A stretch of 64,000 bases of DNA, taken from contig RDEW01000010.1 of the NCBI GenBank assembly GCA_011109175.1, forward strand, positions 479,837 through 543,836, in the 5' to 3' direction. This document shows positions 35,241-45,707 of this stretch, piece by piece. This DNA is from Dicyema japonicum (lineage: Eukaryota > Dicyemida > Rhombozoa > Dicyemidae). Positions within the stretch are counted from its first letter, which is position 1; every line of letters begins with the position of its first letter. The notes below the pieces were generated by a model. The model saw only the letters and a list, made by a program, of their open reading frames with translations, had not been told where the DNA came from and did no database searches. The position numbers were made by a program, and so were the translations under genes.

Positions 35241-36661
35241 TCACTCAGCTTTAACAGCAGCAACAGGTGGCTGCAAATCCTTTTTCAAAGGACCCTGAAA
35301 TAAATGATAGACTAACCATAAACTTTGTCTTCTCATCACTCGTCTGGAAACGTCCATGTCCAAACTTGCTAGAGGTGTCAATAAACTTAAGATTTACGTC
35401 TTCTCTGGCTTTACGACTAACAGAAGTCATCAAAGACTGCAATAAGTAATAACGTCACCTTTCTCAGAGTAATGGCTCTTTTCTTGGGGCCCATGCAGCA
35501 TCCCTTAATTACAACATAGTCATTGGTAATCTCCCCATATCTTACAAATCCTCCCATTGGGGTAATATACTTGTCCGTCAGGTCATATGGAGTCAACTTA
35601 GTGGGAGGAGCCTAAGAATTAACTATAATGACAACCCTTCCGGGACCGCTTTCTCCAATGGCATCTCCAATCTTATATATTTTCTTGTTAATCTCAGTTC
35701 TATGATGGAAACCCATCTGACCAGCTCGGCTCACACTGTAGGCAACACGTGCGGGATGCCAAGCACCGATACAAGCGACCTTTCTGAGTCCCTTTCTACT
35801 CTTTCTCGGCATCTTCTTTGGTCTCCATCTTTTCGTACAGCCCTGGAAGCCTTTTCCGTGGGTGATTCCAATCACATCAATCATCTCTCCCTCAGTAAAC
35901 ATCTCGCTGATCTTCAGTTCTCGTTCAAAGTGACTCTTCGCCCAGGCAACTTTATCCATTATGGTTCCCCCATTTAGCTGAATTTCCATAATGTGGGCCT
36001 TCTTCTGTTCCAATCCAAGCTTTTTCATCTAATTTCATATTTGAGCTTTAAATACCTGTGTGTGAGCAATAATCCTGACAACAGTGGAGTTCTTCTTAAT
36101 TCTTTCGAATTTTCTCTCAATGTCCATCTTTCCAGCCTCAGTGGCCCACTTTTGTGCATGCTTAGTGAACGATTTTCTCTTGCATTTGTACCTTTGCTTA
36201 GAAAACAAACTACCAGTTTTTGTACATTCTTCTCCTAAATTCGTCGGAGACAAACTGGGAGAACACAGTCGTACAATGCCTCAGTCCACGTGGAGTTTTG
36301 ATGTACCCAACGACTCCAACTACTACCATTGGAGGGGCTTCCAACACTGTTACGGGTTCCACAAAGTCCCTGTCATTTCCTCCTGGAAAATTTAATATTG
36401 GAGTGTCAACTTGAGCCAGGGCGGGACATGTGTCTGACCACGTGGGTCATTCCGGCCTTGAAGGCACGGAAAGCTGTCGGGTGGACTGGCTTAGTCTTGT
36501 CATCCTTTGGGAAAGCCTTAACTTTTCCTGCCCTTCGAGTGCATCTTTTACGCGGTAGAAAAGCCAGAGATCCATGTCTTGGTACGTGGAATTTACGGTG
36601 AGACTACAATTTATAATTTTTGGATAAAAATTTAAGTCAATATTAAAAAGATACACACCAT
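35241..36661 (-). CDS. RPL3: Large-subunit ribosomal protein uL3 (RPL3), complete
   Basis: uL3 binds 23S/28S rRNA near the peptidyl-transferase centre. Eight exons on the reverse strand: 36659-36661 (ATG only), 36411-36603, 36214-36382, 36056-36191, 35636-36028, 35459-35611, 35317-35436, 35241-35294. The introns are 55, 28, 22, 27, 24, 22 and 22 bp, all GT...AG. The spliced length is exactly 407 codons, giving 406 residues against about 403 in other animals. Start S-H-R-K-F then [13 protein letters not shown], the segment [20 protein letters not shown], a [11 protein letters not shown] block and the ending [15 protein letters not shown] are all diagnostic. No stop or missing block was found, so this is the functional gene. 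Splitting off the start codon alone in exon 1 is common in animal ribosomal protein genes. Confidence 0.98.
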
Positions 36662-36769
36662 AAGCTAATGCACGTTAAACACGTTTTATTTAAATTATTA
36701 ATTAAAAATATAATTTTTATATTAATTTTAATATATTTAACAGAATATTACAATTATAATAACTAAATT

Positions 36770-36990
36770 TCTAAGTATGCCTCCTTATCGTGCACCAAAA
36801 TGTCCCACTCCATTTGAAGGTTTCTAACAATTGCAAGGAATGAACGTCTTCCACTTTTTATGTTGATTCTGGGTGGATTTTTGTGACATTTGAAGGACTC
36901 TGTTTCAGTGAAAGTGAGAACTGAATACACTTAAATAGTTGTTAACCGTTAACTTCTTTTTAGGTGTATCCGAGATTAATAATAATGTGT
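36770..36990 (+). mobile_element. Short LINE-derived retroposon, type C, 5'-truncated
   Basis: It matches the type C body from ccactccatttgaaggtttc through aatgaacgtcttccac to gtgtatccgagattaataat. The head is missing. Confidence 0.72.
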
Positions 36991-37369
36991 GGCAAAACTT
37001 GGATGAATATTCTTAAGCCATCCATGTGGTACAAATCCGGGTTTTGGTTTAAATAACATTAAAGGAATTCAAGAACACATGGTTAAATACAACCATCAAA
37101 GGAAATAAAGTTAACTAATAATTTTCTGTTGGCCATTTCTGAGGGATATGCATAAATATGCGTAATGATGTAGTTTACCAACATAACCATTTTTCGTCTG
37201 ATTACCACTTGTATGGAGAGTATGGTTGTGAAACGCAGTATTTTAATGTCCTGTATTTGTCCCATTATTTGTAAGATTATGTGCACAAGGCGGCTAGGAA
37301 CCTTGCCTAATAAGACTATTTACGCCAGCCTTTTAAGGCGGATTTGATTCTGGCTACTGAAACAGCTCT

Positions 37370-39290
37370 GATTGAGCCCTCTGCCTATATGCCATCTGCC
37401 TCCTATAGTCCAATGTCAGGCTTCTTTAAAGCAGTGGACTTTAGATCGACATGGAGCTTCCTATCCACCTCTAACTGTTTTAGATAATCCTTGGGGTACT
37501 TTGTTGTAATTCCTTCCCATGTTATTACTATTGGAACAACGAGGATTACTATTGAAATATTGAAATAATATAAGGACCTTTCAACCAAGCATTTGCCACA
37601 TCTCGTTTGCAAGCAAGTCATACTTCCTTTTTCTTTACCTCCACAGTTTGCAAACGGTCTTGGACGTAATGTTAATTTCTATGATAAGGACTTGGCCATA
37701 CTCCTTATCGTGTACCACAATTTCCGGTTTATTGTGATTGTCTAGCACTGAGGTACGGATAACTCTGTCTACCTTAATTTGGACCCTGGTGTTCTCTACT
37801 ACAGATTGCACCTTATGAGTCCGCAGCTTTCTGGTGTGGCGAATACCATACTTATTGCATAGTAGAAGATGAAGACTCCTTACTACCTCGTTATGCCTCC
37901 ACGCATAGTCGTGGCAGAGCATGGATCCGCACCGAGTGGCTAAATGATCAACCGACATGATCCTTGAATTAAAATGGAGATGTGTATTTATTGATCGATC
38001 TCAAAAAATATTGCATTTTTGCATATACGTGTACAACGCCTCCGATCGAGGTGAGCTGTCACCATATTTTATCCATGTTGTCGACGACTAAAGGTCAACG
38101 TGTGGTTGTCCAATGCTCTGAAGAGGATGAAGGCTTTTTAAGTTGATCTCTCCAATCAAATTATTATTTTGTAACTCTATCAACATCTTCACATTTTCAG
38201 CCCACCATCATCAACACCATGCTTAGCAGACAAAAAAGATCTGATAGTGCCTAGGTGAGTTGCCCGTGTTTTCTCGGTCGTTATTATGGCGTGCTTCCTA
38301 GCAGACACACTTGACCCAGCTATCAGGGTGTCGTGCATTCGCATAAGGATACGTTCACTTAGTTGGACTACTTAACACAGTCCACGGCTGAATTTCTCAC
38401 TGGGTAAATGTAGTCTCTCCTTAATGGCTGCCAGCACATGGACATGGTTCTCTGAGTAGTCCACAGATCATAACATCAATCTCATCATACTCTTTGGGGT
38501 CAAACTCCACAACACCTATGTAGTAGTTTAGCAGAGAACTAGCATACTAATTTAATGCTAGGAACAAGGTCCTTGCATTTAGAGACGTCTTACATAACAA
38601 TGCTGCTCTTCTACGAATAACATAAATAATTTATCGTTTTGTCTCAAGCATGATAAGGGACTTCGAAGTTTTGGTAAGTTCCAGATACTTATATTCTTCG
38701 TATTCCTAGGACTCTTACTTTTATACTTCAGATTAATACTCCATCTATTTATCACAGCCAATACAAAGCTGATGAACCACACAGGCATACACAACCTGTG
38801 TAGATACTCGACAAGGTAAGAATGATCAACTGAATCATAAGCCTTCTTCACATCCACCTACATAGACAAAAGTGAGTTTCTATGAGCCACAGAAAGGCAC
38901 TTGTTGATCAGAACCTACTCTGTTGCCCCCTGAAATTTTGCACAGTGCCCAACTGATTCCTACAAAACTCCTGACCATATTAGCCACCAAGTGGTGAGCT
39001 TATACAAGGTTGGCATGCAAGCTATCGGTAGATAATCTGCAGCGGACTTAAGGTTGTCCAGCTTTGGGACCAAATAAGTTGTCCCAGTGCAAAAATAATC
39101 AGAAATCGTTTCCGGGTTGTTGATGCTTTTCTGTAATACACGACACATAGACTCGTGTACCGAACTACATCTTTTGATAAAGAAATTATACGGTCTATCT
39201 ACCCTGGTCGTTTTCTAATCAAGGAGACGTCTCACTACCTCCTCAATTTCCTGCAGAAATCGAAAATTCTGCTAAGAAGGAGTGGTGATG
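37370..39290 (-). mobile_element. R4/Dong-like LINE with restriction-like endonuclease, dead
   Basis: Read in reverse, RT pieces come first: TTYLVPKLDNLKSAADY near 39080, and WMDVKKAYDSVDHSYLVEYL near 38855. The C-terminus (37958-37403) has H-L-A-T-R-C-G-S-M-L-C-H-D-Y-A-W-R-H-N-E-V-V-R followed by N-K-P-E-I-V-V-H-D. This cysteine/histidine finger with a K-P-[DE]-[IV] nuclease motif is typical of the R4 group of LINEs, which use a type-IIS-like nuclease rather than an APE nuclease. Frames are disrupted. Its 5' boundary abuts the tRNA-Lys gene. Confidence 0.78.
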
Positions 39291-39313
39291 TACGGGAAAG
39301 TTCAGGCACTAAA

Positions 39314-39386
39314 GCCTTGTTAGCTCAGTTGGTAGAGCATGGGACTCTTAATCCCAGGGTCACGGGTTCGAGTCCCGTACAGGGCT
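39314..39386 (+). tRNA. tRNA-Lys (anticodon CTT)
   Basis: A full cloverleaf can be drawn. The acceptor GCCTTGT pairs with ACAGGGC (one G-U). The D arm is GCTCAGTTGGTAGAGC and the anticodon stem TGGGA/TCCCA encloses CTCTTAA with CTT at 39347-39349. The T arm is ACGGG-TTCGAGT-CCCGT. Internal A and B boxes match pol III consensus and a TTTTT terminator lies at 39396-39400. The discriminator base reads T, whereas eukaryotic tRNA-Lys normally has G, a point worth checking. Confidence 0.92.
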
Positions 39387-39680
39387 GCTCCAAACTTTTT
39401 ATGTTTTAAATTTCAATATTAAAACGACTTAAGAATTCCAGCGTCGCAGGCGCAAAGGAACCAGACGTCTCAACGGCGAGTGGAACAAACAAAAAATCCT
39501 TGGGTAGGACCGACTCTTAGTCCCAGGGTCACGGGTTCGAGTCCCGTACAGGGCTGCTCCAAACTTTTTATGTTTTAAATTTCAATATTAAGACGACTCA
39601 AGAATTCCAGCGTCGCAGGCGCAAAGGAACCAGACGTCTCAACGGCGAGTGGAACAAACAAAAAATCCTTGGGTAGGACC
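39343..39680. repeat. Tandem duplication, period 169 bp, covering the tRNA 3' half
   Basis: The block from gactctta (39343) through the tRNA 3' half and the following LINE-like sequence to ccttgggtaggaccg recurs from 39512. Differences are few (for example aatccc against agtccc). Confidence 0.9.
39512..39556 (+). pseudogene. tRNA-Lys 3'-half pseudogene
   Basis: It carries the anticodon-loop end, variable loop, T arm and acceptor 3' strand of the tRNA-Lys but lacks the 5' half and A box. It arose by the 169-bp tandem duplication. Confidence 0.88.
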
Positions 39681-40775
39681 GTGTACTTTTCCCGTTTTAT
39701 CTTCTCGACTTTTCCAACAACAGAACAGCCTCCAGAGGCACTCTGGAGTAGGTTGCAAAAGGCAAACGTGTCGGTGTAGGTAAGGTACCAGAACTCCATT
39801 GGAATGGCGTATAGCATCGTCCAAGCCACGCTGAGAGAACGAGGAAGGCAGGGAAAGCTGATAAGTGCGGCTCCATGCCTCCTAAGCATCGCCGGAGTTT
39901 TTGTCAATAGTGAATTCAGGTAGATAGTGTAGAATCCTCTTGACATGGGAGTTACAATACATATACAAATATTGTTTTTTATCGTACACAAAAATTGCCT
40001 CTTCTAGCTCCACCTATGCTTTCCTTAACTTTTTGAGGTTCCATTTGCGAACACGGAGTTTACCATGTACACCTCTTACTATAGGCGGTGCTTATCCTTT
40101 AACCTCTCTCGCCACACTACTTATGTGCCACTCCAGTGCTTCCATCTCTGTATGTCTAAAAACAATTTTGGAACAGATCTATTCCTTCCATTTACTGGGT
40201 GGTCTGGGTTTGTATGTCAACTCCTCATAGGTGATCTGTGCTGCATGCAACAGTAAAGAGATGTCACCCAGTAACCCTACTGGCTTAGCCTCCGCCGCAT
40301 AAGCCACAACCTTATTGATACAGGTTAACACTACTCTGTTAACCATACTATGAAAGATCTTGCTGGTAACTCTACGGTCCTCAAAAGGAAATCTGCTGCT
40401 GCAGCGAGATTACGCGAGAAGACCTCATAAACATGCTTGAGCTGCAACATATCACAACTCTGGTGCTCGTGCTCTCTTTAACTGTTGTGGTAATCTGGTC
40501 CCGACCCCTTTAGACCAGTATTCCTCCTCTGACCCTCTTTGTCTACACACATTTTCTTGAGTTCATTTACAAATATAGCAGTACTGAATCTGCCACTGGA
40601 GAGCTTCGCCAAGTATGGCCAGTCATTCAAGGGCATCCGGGATAGCCTGCTACGTACCTGCAAAACAACCTGCCTCCTCCATTCTTCTGGGTCAGTTGCC
40701 ACAACGCTCTCGGATGTGGAAAGAATTATATTCTTATCATCTGGTGACGTAAAAAATCCCATAGTTTTCTAATTT
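39590..40775 (-). mobile_element. LINE C-terminal and coding remains
   Basis: The reverse frame at 39575-39991 ends L-P-K-D-F-L-F-V-P-L-A-V-E-T-S-G-S followed by FAPATLEFLSRL, a LINE terminal motif also found at 31.5 kb. 40478-40762 holds a reverse frame with WRRQVVLQVRSRLSRMPLND, probably from the same or a related element. The frames are broken in between. Confidence 0.6.
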
Positions 40776-40854
40776 TTTAAATTAATTATTAACAAAATAA
40801 ATAGAATCATATTAACTCACGTGCAGCTTCTGACTGATGAGTCGATCCATGATC

Positions 40855-41065
40855 GCCGCGTGGCGTCATGTGGTGCTGCGTGGTTAATTGGTTGAAGTTT
40901 TCTGCTTGCTTGTCTGTTCCTCCTCTCTCTTCCTATTAGAGTGGCGTCATGTGATCCACCTGTCTAGGTGACGCTCAGTGCCAGGCCGGCACGAAAAAGG
41001 ATCATTTGCTCTCCCCCACTCCACTGGAGGGGTTTCCACAACTGCATGTAATGGACGTTTCTAAA
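40855..41065 (+). mobile_element. Short LINE-derived retroposon, type C, 3'-truncated
   Basis: It has the complete head gcgtggcgtcatgtggtgct and body to gcatgtaatggacg, then breaks off without the usual tail. Confidence 0.75.
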
Positions 41066-41084
41066 ATCCCGAGTTCATCCTCGG

Positions 41085-41400
41085 TCATAGTCGCGTGAAG
41101 AATACAGATATGTTACCACCTCAACTTTCTCACCAACTAAAGTTGGATAACAAAGACATAGTGGAACTTTGAATAAATTGAAAGTTTCCTCTCGAGACCT
41201 ATCCAATATTTCGCTCTTATTTTTTATAAGACATCCAACTTTTATTTAAATTTATTAAACCAGAAAACCACCTTCATAGCCAGAATGACAAAAAATTCAG
41301 GTGATCCCGGCCTCCCTCAGCAGTTTTCGTATGCTCGAACGTGAAGGAAGTGCCGTTCGGATGGCTTAATAAAATCATGGCGTACTGAGACTGAGAACTC
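41085..41400 (-). repeat. One arm of an inverted duplication, carrying a type B element
   Basis: The sequence cctcaactttctcacc...aaagttggataac...aaagtttcctctcgagacc (plus strand, 41126-41205) is followed by a reversed type B tail (41240-41390). The same combination appears on the opposite strand at 43830-44215. The non-B part encodes a short frame ending KLDNKDIVEL-stop. Confidence 0.75.
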
Positions 41401-41789
41401 TCAAATTCTCCTTCGAATAAGTTGAAAAGGAGATTTTAATCTATTAACAAAAAACAAAGTAAGTGTCCTCGCGAGTGTTTGCAGAGAAATTCAACTGGAG
41501 TATTCTCTAACCGATCCCATAAAATGGGAGAGCCCATCGTTCACTCGTATAAGGTGGTGCCCAACATTACAAGTTCCCCTAAAAACTATAATTAAGGAAA
41601 TACGATTAGTTAAGACGGTTGGACTCACGTCTAATAAAAAAAGAACCCAAAACGTGACAGCTCCTCTTAAAACGTTGGTCACGTGGTATTGTGGGATAAC
41701 TCCTTATTAATTGATTTATCATTCTTCTAAGGCTGATTTTAATGTTTTATTGATTACTGTGGGTTTGTTTTAATTGATTACCGTGGATT

Positions 41790-42060
41790 AGATACCGTAC
41801 CTACTTGGTCGAAGGATTCACTGATTTGTCCCTTCTTCAAGAGGCGCCCAGTGCCAACTCGGTATCCAAAAAGAATTTTTCTTTTCCCTACTTCGCTGGA
41901 GGGGATTCGACAATGGTGGATATGGATTTGCATGATGCTTGGACAGGATGCATTTCACTCCCATCATGGGAACTGGATAAACCTTGATTAGTCTGTAATT
42001 AAATCTTGACCTCTTTCCGGTAAATCCTGAGTTACTAAATAAATAATAATACTGCACTTT
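41790..42060 (+). mobile_element. Short LINE-derived retroposon, C/E-like variant
   Basis: It has the layout of type C (gaggcgcccagtgccaactc, then a tcgctggaggggattcgaca block and a ttccggtaaatcctgagtta tail with AATAAT) but is clearly diverged. Confidence 0.6.
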
Positions 42061-42061
42061 A

Positions 42062-42350
42062 CCAAGAGCCGTATATGCTGTAGTTCCTCCCAGGTAGACA
42101 CACTTTATTTAAGTAAAGGACAGTTATCATAACTAATTGTTAAGGGAGAACCAAAGAATGTCCTTCAATTCGTTTTTCTTGGTTCTGAGTCCTTTTTAGA
42201 CAATCCGGTTCCGCAGTGAGAAGTTCACTGATGACGGCATCACTCGTCAAGCAAAAGCATCGTAGATGCGTGGAACCTTCAATCGGAAAATACAGCAGCA
42301 ATATTGGAACTATGGGCCATCAGGCATTTTGCCGGCATTCGTTACACTGC
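42062..42350 (-). mobile_element. tRNA-derived SINE, diverged copy
   Basis: The body is well matched (gacaatccggttccgcagtg, cgtagatgcgtggaacctt) and so is the tail (actttatttaagtaaag). The tRNA-like head is degenerate. Confidence 0.72.
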
Positions 42351-42524
42351 ACCAAATAAATGAATATAATTTTTAAATCAATTACTACAAATAATGCAGA
42401 TAATTGCTCATCAAAAGCTAATGTGAACATGGATGAACAGTTTTTTGTTGATTCTATAATTTATTTCCGTGAAAAACCAGTGATTTAAAACTTAAATTGA
42501 TTAAAAACCAAAGATTTAATTTAT

Positions 42525-42700
42525 TAACCCAGGAATCACAAAAAGGATAAGATTTATCTAATAAACTGACCCCAGTGTCCTAGCTTCCTCCTATGGTTTG
42601 TCTTGGAATCCTGGATTATGAAGGATTCTTAGGCAGGATGACTTCCGGCAGAAGGGGATGCTCTGATCAAAGAATGTAGTTTTTAAGTTTAAACAAATGA
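42525..42700 (-). mobile_element. LINE 3' end, degraded
   Basis: The reverse strand reads actggggtcagtttattaga, then gggttaataaatt at the end, a layout like other LINE 3' termini here. Confidence 0.45.
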
Positions 42701-42721
42701 CTTAAAATTTAGTTTTTATTT

Positions 42722-42955
42722 TTAAAAATTATGTTTTACTGATTTTCTAATATTTTTTGACTTTAAAGTTCTCATGATTGTTTCAGCGTCCTCATCAGTA
42801 GCCAATGGGATGAATTTGTCCGCAATATAAAAATTTAACAATCTTCGCAGATATTTTATTTTTCCGGGAATCGCCGACCTTTTGAGTGATTCATTAACTT
42901 CGTCATATTGAGAGTCCTGATTTTTTGGAATCTTTATGTTGATATTATTCACCAT
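42722..42955 (-). CDS. Unidentified small protein, 77 residues
   Basis: An ATG-initiated reverse frame starts MVNNINIKIPKNQDSQYDEV and contains IPGKIKYLRRLLNFYIADKF and an acidic D-E-D-A-E-T segment. It is hydrophilic with two probable helices and no signal or membrane segment. The composition looks coding rather than random and it is not LINE-like. I do not recognise the family and saw no convincing extra exons. It could be the complete product or a terminal exon. Confidence 0.42.
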   Translation of the reverse strand: MVNNINIKIPKNQDSQYDEVNESLKRSAIPGKIKYLRRLLNFYIADKFIPLATDEDAETIMRTLKSKNIRKSVKHNF

Positions 42956-43189
42956 TTATTACTAAAATCATTTAAAGTCCATTACTTAAGATGCGTTTTG
43001 ATAATTTGATGAGTTTGATTTATTAAGTCAAAAATTTCGCTGTGGTGTGACCATTCAACTTTAAAATTGAGGTTTCACTATCATGAAGCGTAAAAATAGA
43101 TATTGAGCTTTATTTCGATTTAAATAATAAAATCAATCAAATCTCGTTGCTTCCAGCATCAAGGGACGATAGATGTTCCCATTACCCAT

Positions 43190-43300
43190 ACGTGCTTGTT
43201 TGAAGTCGAGGGAGAAAGATGAGGTCCCTGCTAGAGCGTGCTGGGATCACGTGATTAGTTAGTTTGTGTAACCGTGGTCTCTGGTGTTATTATTATTACA
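43190..43300 (+). mobile_element. LINE type A 3' end
   Basis: The terminus gctagagcgtgctgggatca, cgtgattagttagtttgtgt, then accgtggtctctggtgtt and a TAT/TAA tail is identical in layout to the copies at 12.1 and 16.2 kb. Confidence 0.8.
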
Positions 43301-43309
43301 ATTCCATGT

Positions 43310-43780
43310 CGCCTTGAAAGATCTCACTGATGCCATGATTTGACTTAACTTGAAAGGATCTAAGCATCTCAATCCCGTAGTGGTTTACGATGAATATAAC
43401 CGCCATCACCAACCCAAGTCTGATATTGAAAATGACCCCTGACGTGGTAATCAATGCTGAGGGAAATCGAGTCAATAAATCAATAGTTGTTCTGTCGTTA
43501 TATCAACTAAGTAATAACCCACCCCCAGTCCTTCCTAGTGAAGGAAACCAGTGGGTAACAAAAATATAACATCCAAAACGAACCTCACAGTTATAAATCA
43601 GACGGATCTGGTGCAACGAGAAAATTGAACTCACCAATCTCATCCAAGGTCCTCTAATAAGAATATCAGAAATTCCAACCGTAGCTTTCGTATTTCCACA
43701 ACTTCTTTGGTTCTTTAGTTAAGAGATACAAAGATGACGTGGTAGATCCATAACGAGGAGTTAACATTTTATATGAAATC
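43310..43780 (-). other. Possible exons of an unidentified gene
   Basis: Read in reverse, two short open stretches could be joined by a 27-bp GT...AG intron (gtgagttcaa...ttgcaccag, around 43650). A further frame has HVRGHFQYQTWVGDGGYI (about 43445-43390). I could not build a consistent full gene or name a family. Confidence 0.25.
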
Positions 43781-43829
43781 ATAGTGACCAAAGGCAGACA
43801 CTTTTTGACTGCACATACAGTGCCCTGGA

Positions 43830-44215
43830 AGGCACTTTCTCACGTTCGAGCATGCGAAGAATGCTGAAGGAGACAGGGATCACCTGAATTTTTTAAATCT
43901 GACTATGACGGTGGTTTTCTGGATCAATAAATTTAATTAAAGGTTGGATCTCTTACAAAAAACAAGAACGAATTATTGGATCGGTCTCGAGAGGAAACTT
44001 TAATCAAAGTTCGAGTATGTCTTTATTATCCAACTTTAATCGGTGAGAAAGTTGAAGTGGTAACGTATTTGTATTCTTCACGATACTATGAACGATGATG
44101 GACTCGGGGAATATTAGGAACTCAAAGTTCTGAACAAAGGAAGTGTCGTACCCCGACCAGCCCGATATTACAAGAACTCGGAGGATCATCAGTCAGAAGT
44201 TACACGTGAGTTAAT
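43830..44215 (+). repeat. Second arm of the inverted duplication
   Basis: It is the reverse complement of the arm at 41085-41400: ctctcgagaccg read in reverse, gataataaagacatactcga read in reverse, plus a type B tail at 43830-43935. The reverse frame 44004-44189 ends KLDNKDILEL-stop, differing from the other arm by a few residues. Confidence 0.72.
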
Positions 44216-44644
44216 GCGATTATATGTATGTTGTTAATAATTAATTAAAATAATTAACTAGAACAGCTCCGGTCGGTTCAACGACAACGGCTGCACGTGG
44301 AATCTTTTGGAGATGTGTAAAATATAAAAGCAATGGAGACCAACGGGAAGAGTGGGGTTTCTCAGACGTCCGAGCTTCTTGAAAAAACAATGATTTATCG
44401 TCCATGGGTTCAGTTGCTTCAATAACAATACCACGTGACGTGAATCGGTCCCGTCGTTCTTCTTCCCTTTGGTTTGCCTAGCCTTTTCTGTAGAGAATAA
44501 TGTGTTTACTGCACTCTTGACTATGTTTGCAGAAAAAAGCAAGTCGATGCACGTGGCTGCATATACCAATGGCTTCTCTTTCTCGAACGGAAAGATTGTA
44601 ATTCCATCGGCAGGTTTTCTGTCTCCTCCGTCCAGGCCAACTGG

Positions 44645-44815
44645 TTCTAGCATAAATAAAATTATTCCAAAGACCAAGGGTAAAACCAAACTAATAACTC
44701 CTTGACCTTGAAGCGTTCCAACGATTCCATAACTTGTATCCCAGTCTAAAGATAGTTGGATCCCTTTGAATGCCACCAGGCATCTCCTTAGTGGATGCAA
44801 TGACACCATCAGAGG
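44645..44815 (-). mobile_element. Short LINE-derived retroposon, type D, partial
   Basis: Reverse-strand match to the body and tail of the type D elements at 5.2 and 52.4 kb (aaggagatgcctggtgg, ttagtttggttttacccttg, gtctttggaataattttatt). Confidence 0.7.
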
Positions 44816-44819
44816 GAAA

Positions 44820-45235
44820 GAAGATAAATTTTTACCTATCAGTCACATGGCTTCATAAAAACATGGGATTTTTTAAATATCAATATTTATTAAACATTAG
44901 AAACAAATTAGGCAACAGTTGCCCAAAGACGGTGACCAATTGAGATTTCGAGGTCTGATAGAACCATCTCCATTCTCAGAGAACTCAAATTCCAGATTGC
45001 ATTCCCAATTTCATTGAAGACTACTTTGCTAATTTTCCAACCGGTCTAGAGGTTTGGAAAGCGATTGATACGAAACGAAGTAATCTTCGAGGGCTGAGTA
45101 CTTCAATTTTCTCCCTATATAGCATTTGAGCCAGTTGAGATAAAAAATTAATTAATATCATTTCCCCAAGGGGATCGATTCGACCCAGGTTGCGCGCCAC
45201 TCCATTAACTAATAAATTTTACTGTTATTTTATAT
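44820..45235. other. Unassigned spacer
   Basis: Short coding-like stretches occur in reverse (for example a segment with RPRNLNWSPSLGN) but there is no consistent gene model. Confidence 0.3.
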
Positions 45236-45239
45236 ATTT

Positions 45240-45545
45240 TTATAAAGCCTTTTCACAAGAGCCATAGTATTTATAGCTCCGCATAGGCAGGACACACACT
45301 TTATTTAAGTAAAGAACAGTTAATTTTAACTAATCGTAGAACCAAGGGATGATCTTCACTACTTTTTTTCTTTTTCTTGTGTGAGTGTCCTTTCTAGACA
45401 ATCCAGTTCCGCAGTGAGTATCCACTGTCAAACCCTTTCTGCATCGTAGATGCGTGGAACCTTCCACAGGTGAACAGCAGCGAGATTCGAACCCGTAGCC
45501 TAAGCCACTTAAGCCCGACACCTAACCACTATGCCACCCGGGTAA
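45240..45545 (-). mobile_element. tRNA-derived SINE, full-length-like copy
   Basis: Closest sibling of the copy at 3157-3442. The head reads in reverse ccgggtggcatagtggttag with B box gggttcgaatct. The body has aaggttccacgcatctacg and the tail agccttttcacaagagcc. The two copies agree over nearly their whole length. Confidence 0.82.
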
Positions 45546-45707
45546 ACCTGCCGGATGGAGTTACTGTTATTTTGAATTATTATTAAAAGCGAAAGTTGTT
45601 GAGTCATCTAACTAACATTAAAAAATTTAAGTTTAATTAATATTATATTATAATTAAAATAAATTAAATTAATAAATGCTATTATAAAGTGTATTTCTCA
45701 TATTTCC

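Noticed and set aside
35702-36601. Several plus-strand ORFs across 35.7-36.6 kb
   Set aside because: All are antisense to RPL3, which is complete on the reverse strand.
39512-39556. Second functional tRNA-Lys
   Set aside because: It has no 5' half, A box or acceptor pairing; it is only the duplicated 3' half.
43445-43780. A nameable enzyme from the HVRGHFQYQTWVGDGG stretch
   Set aside because: No consistent exon chain could be built and no family motif could be confirmed.
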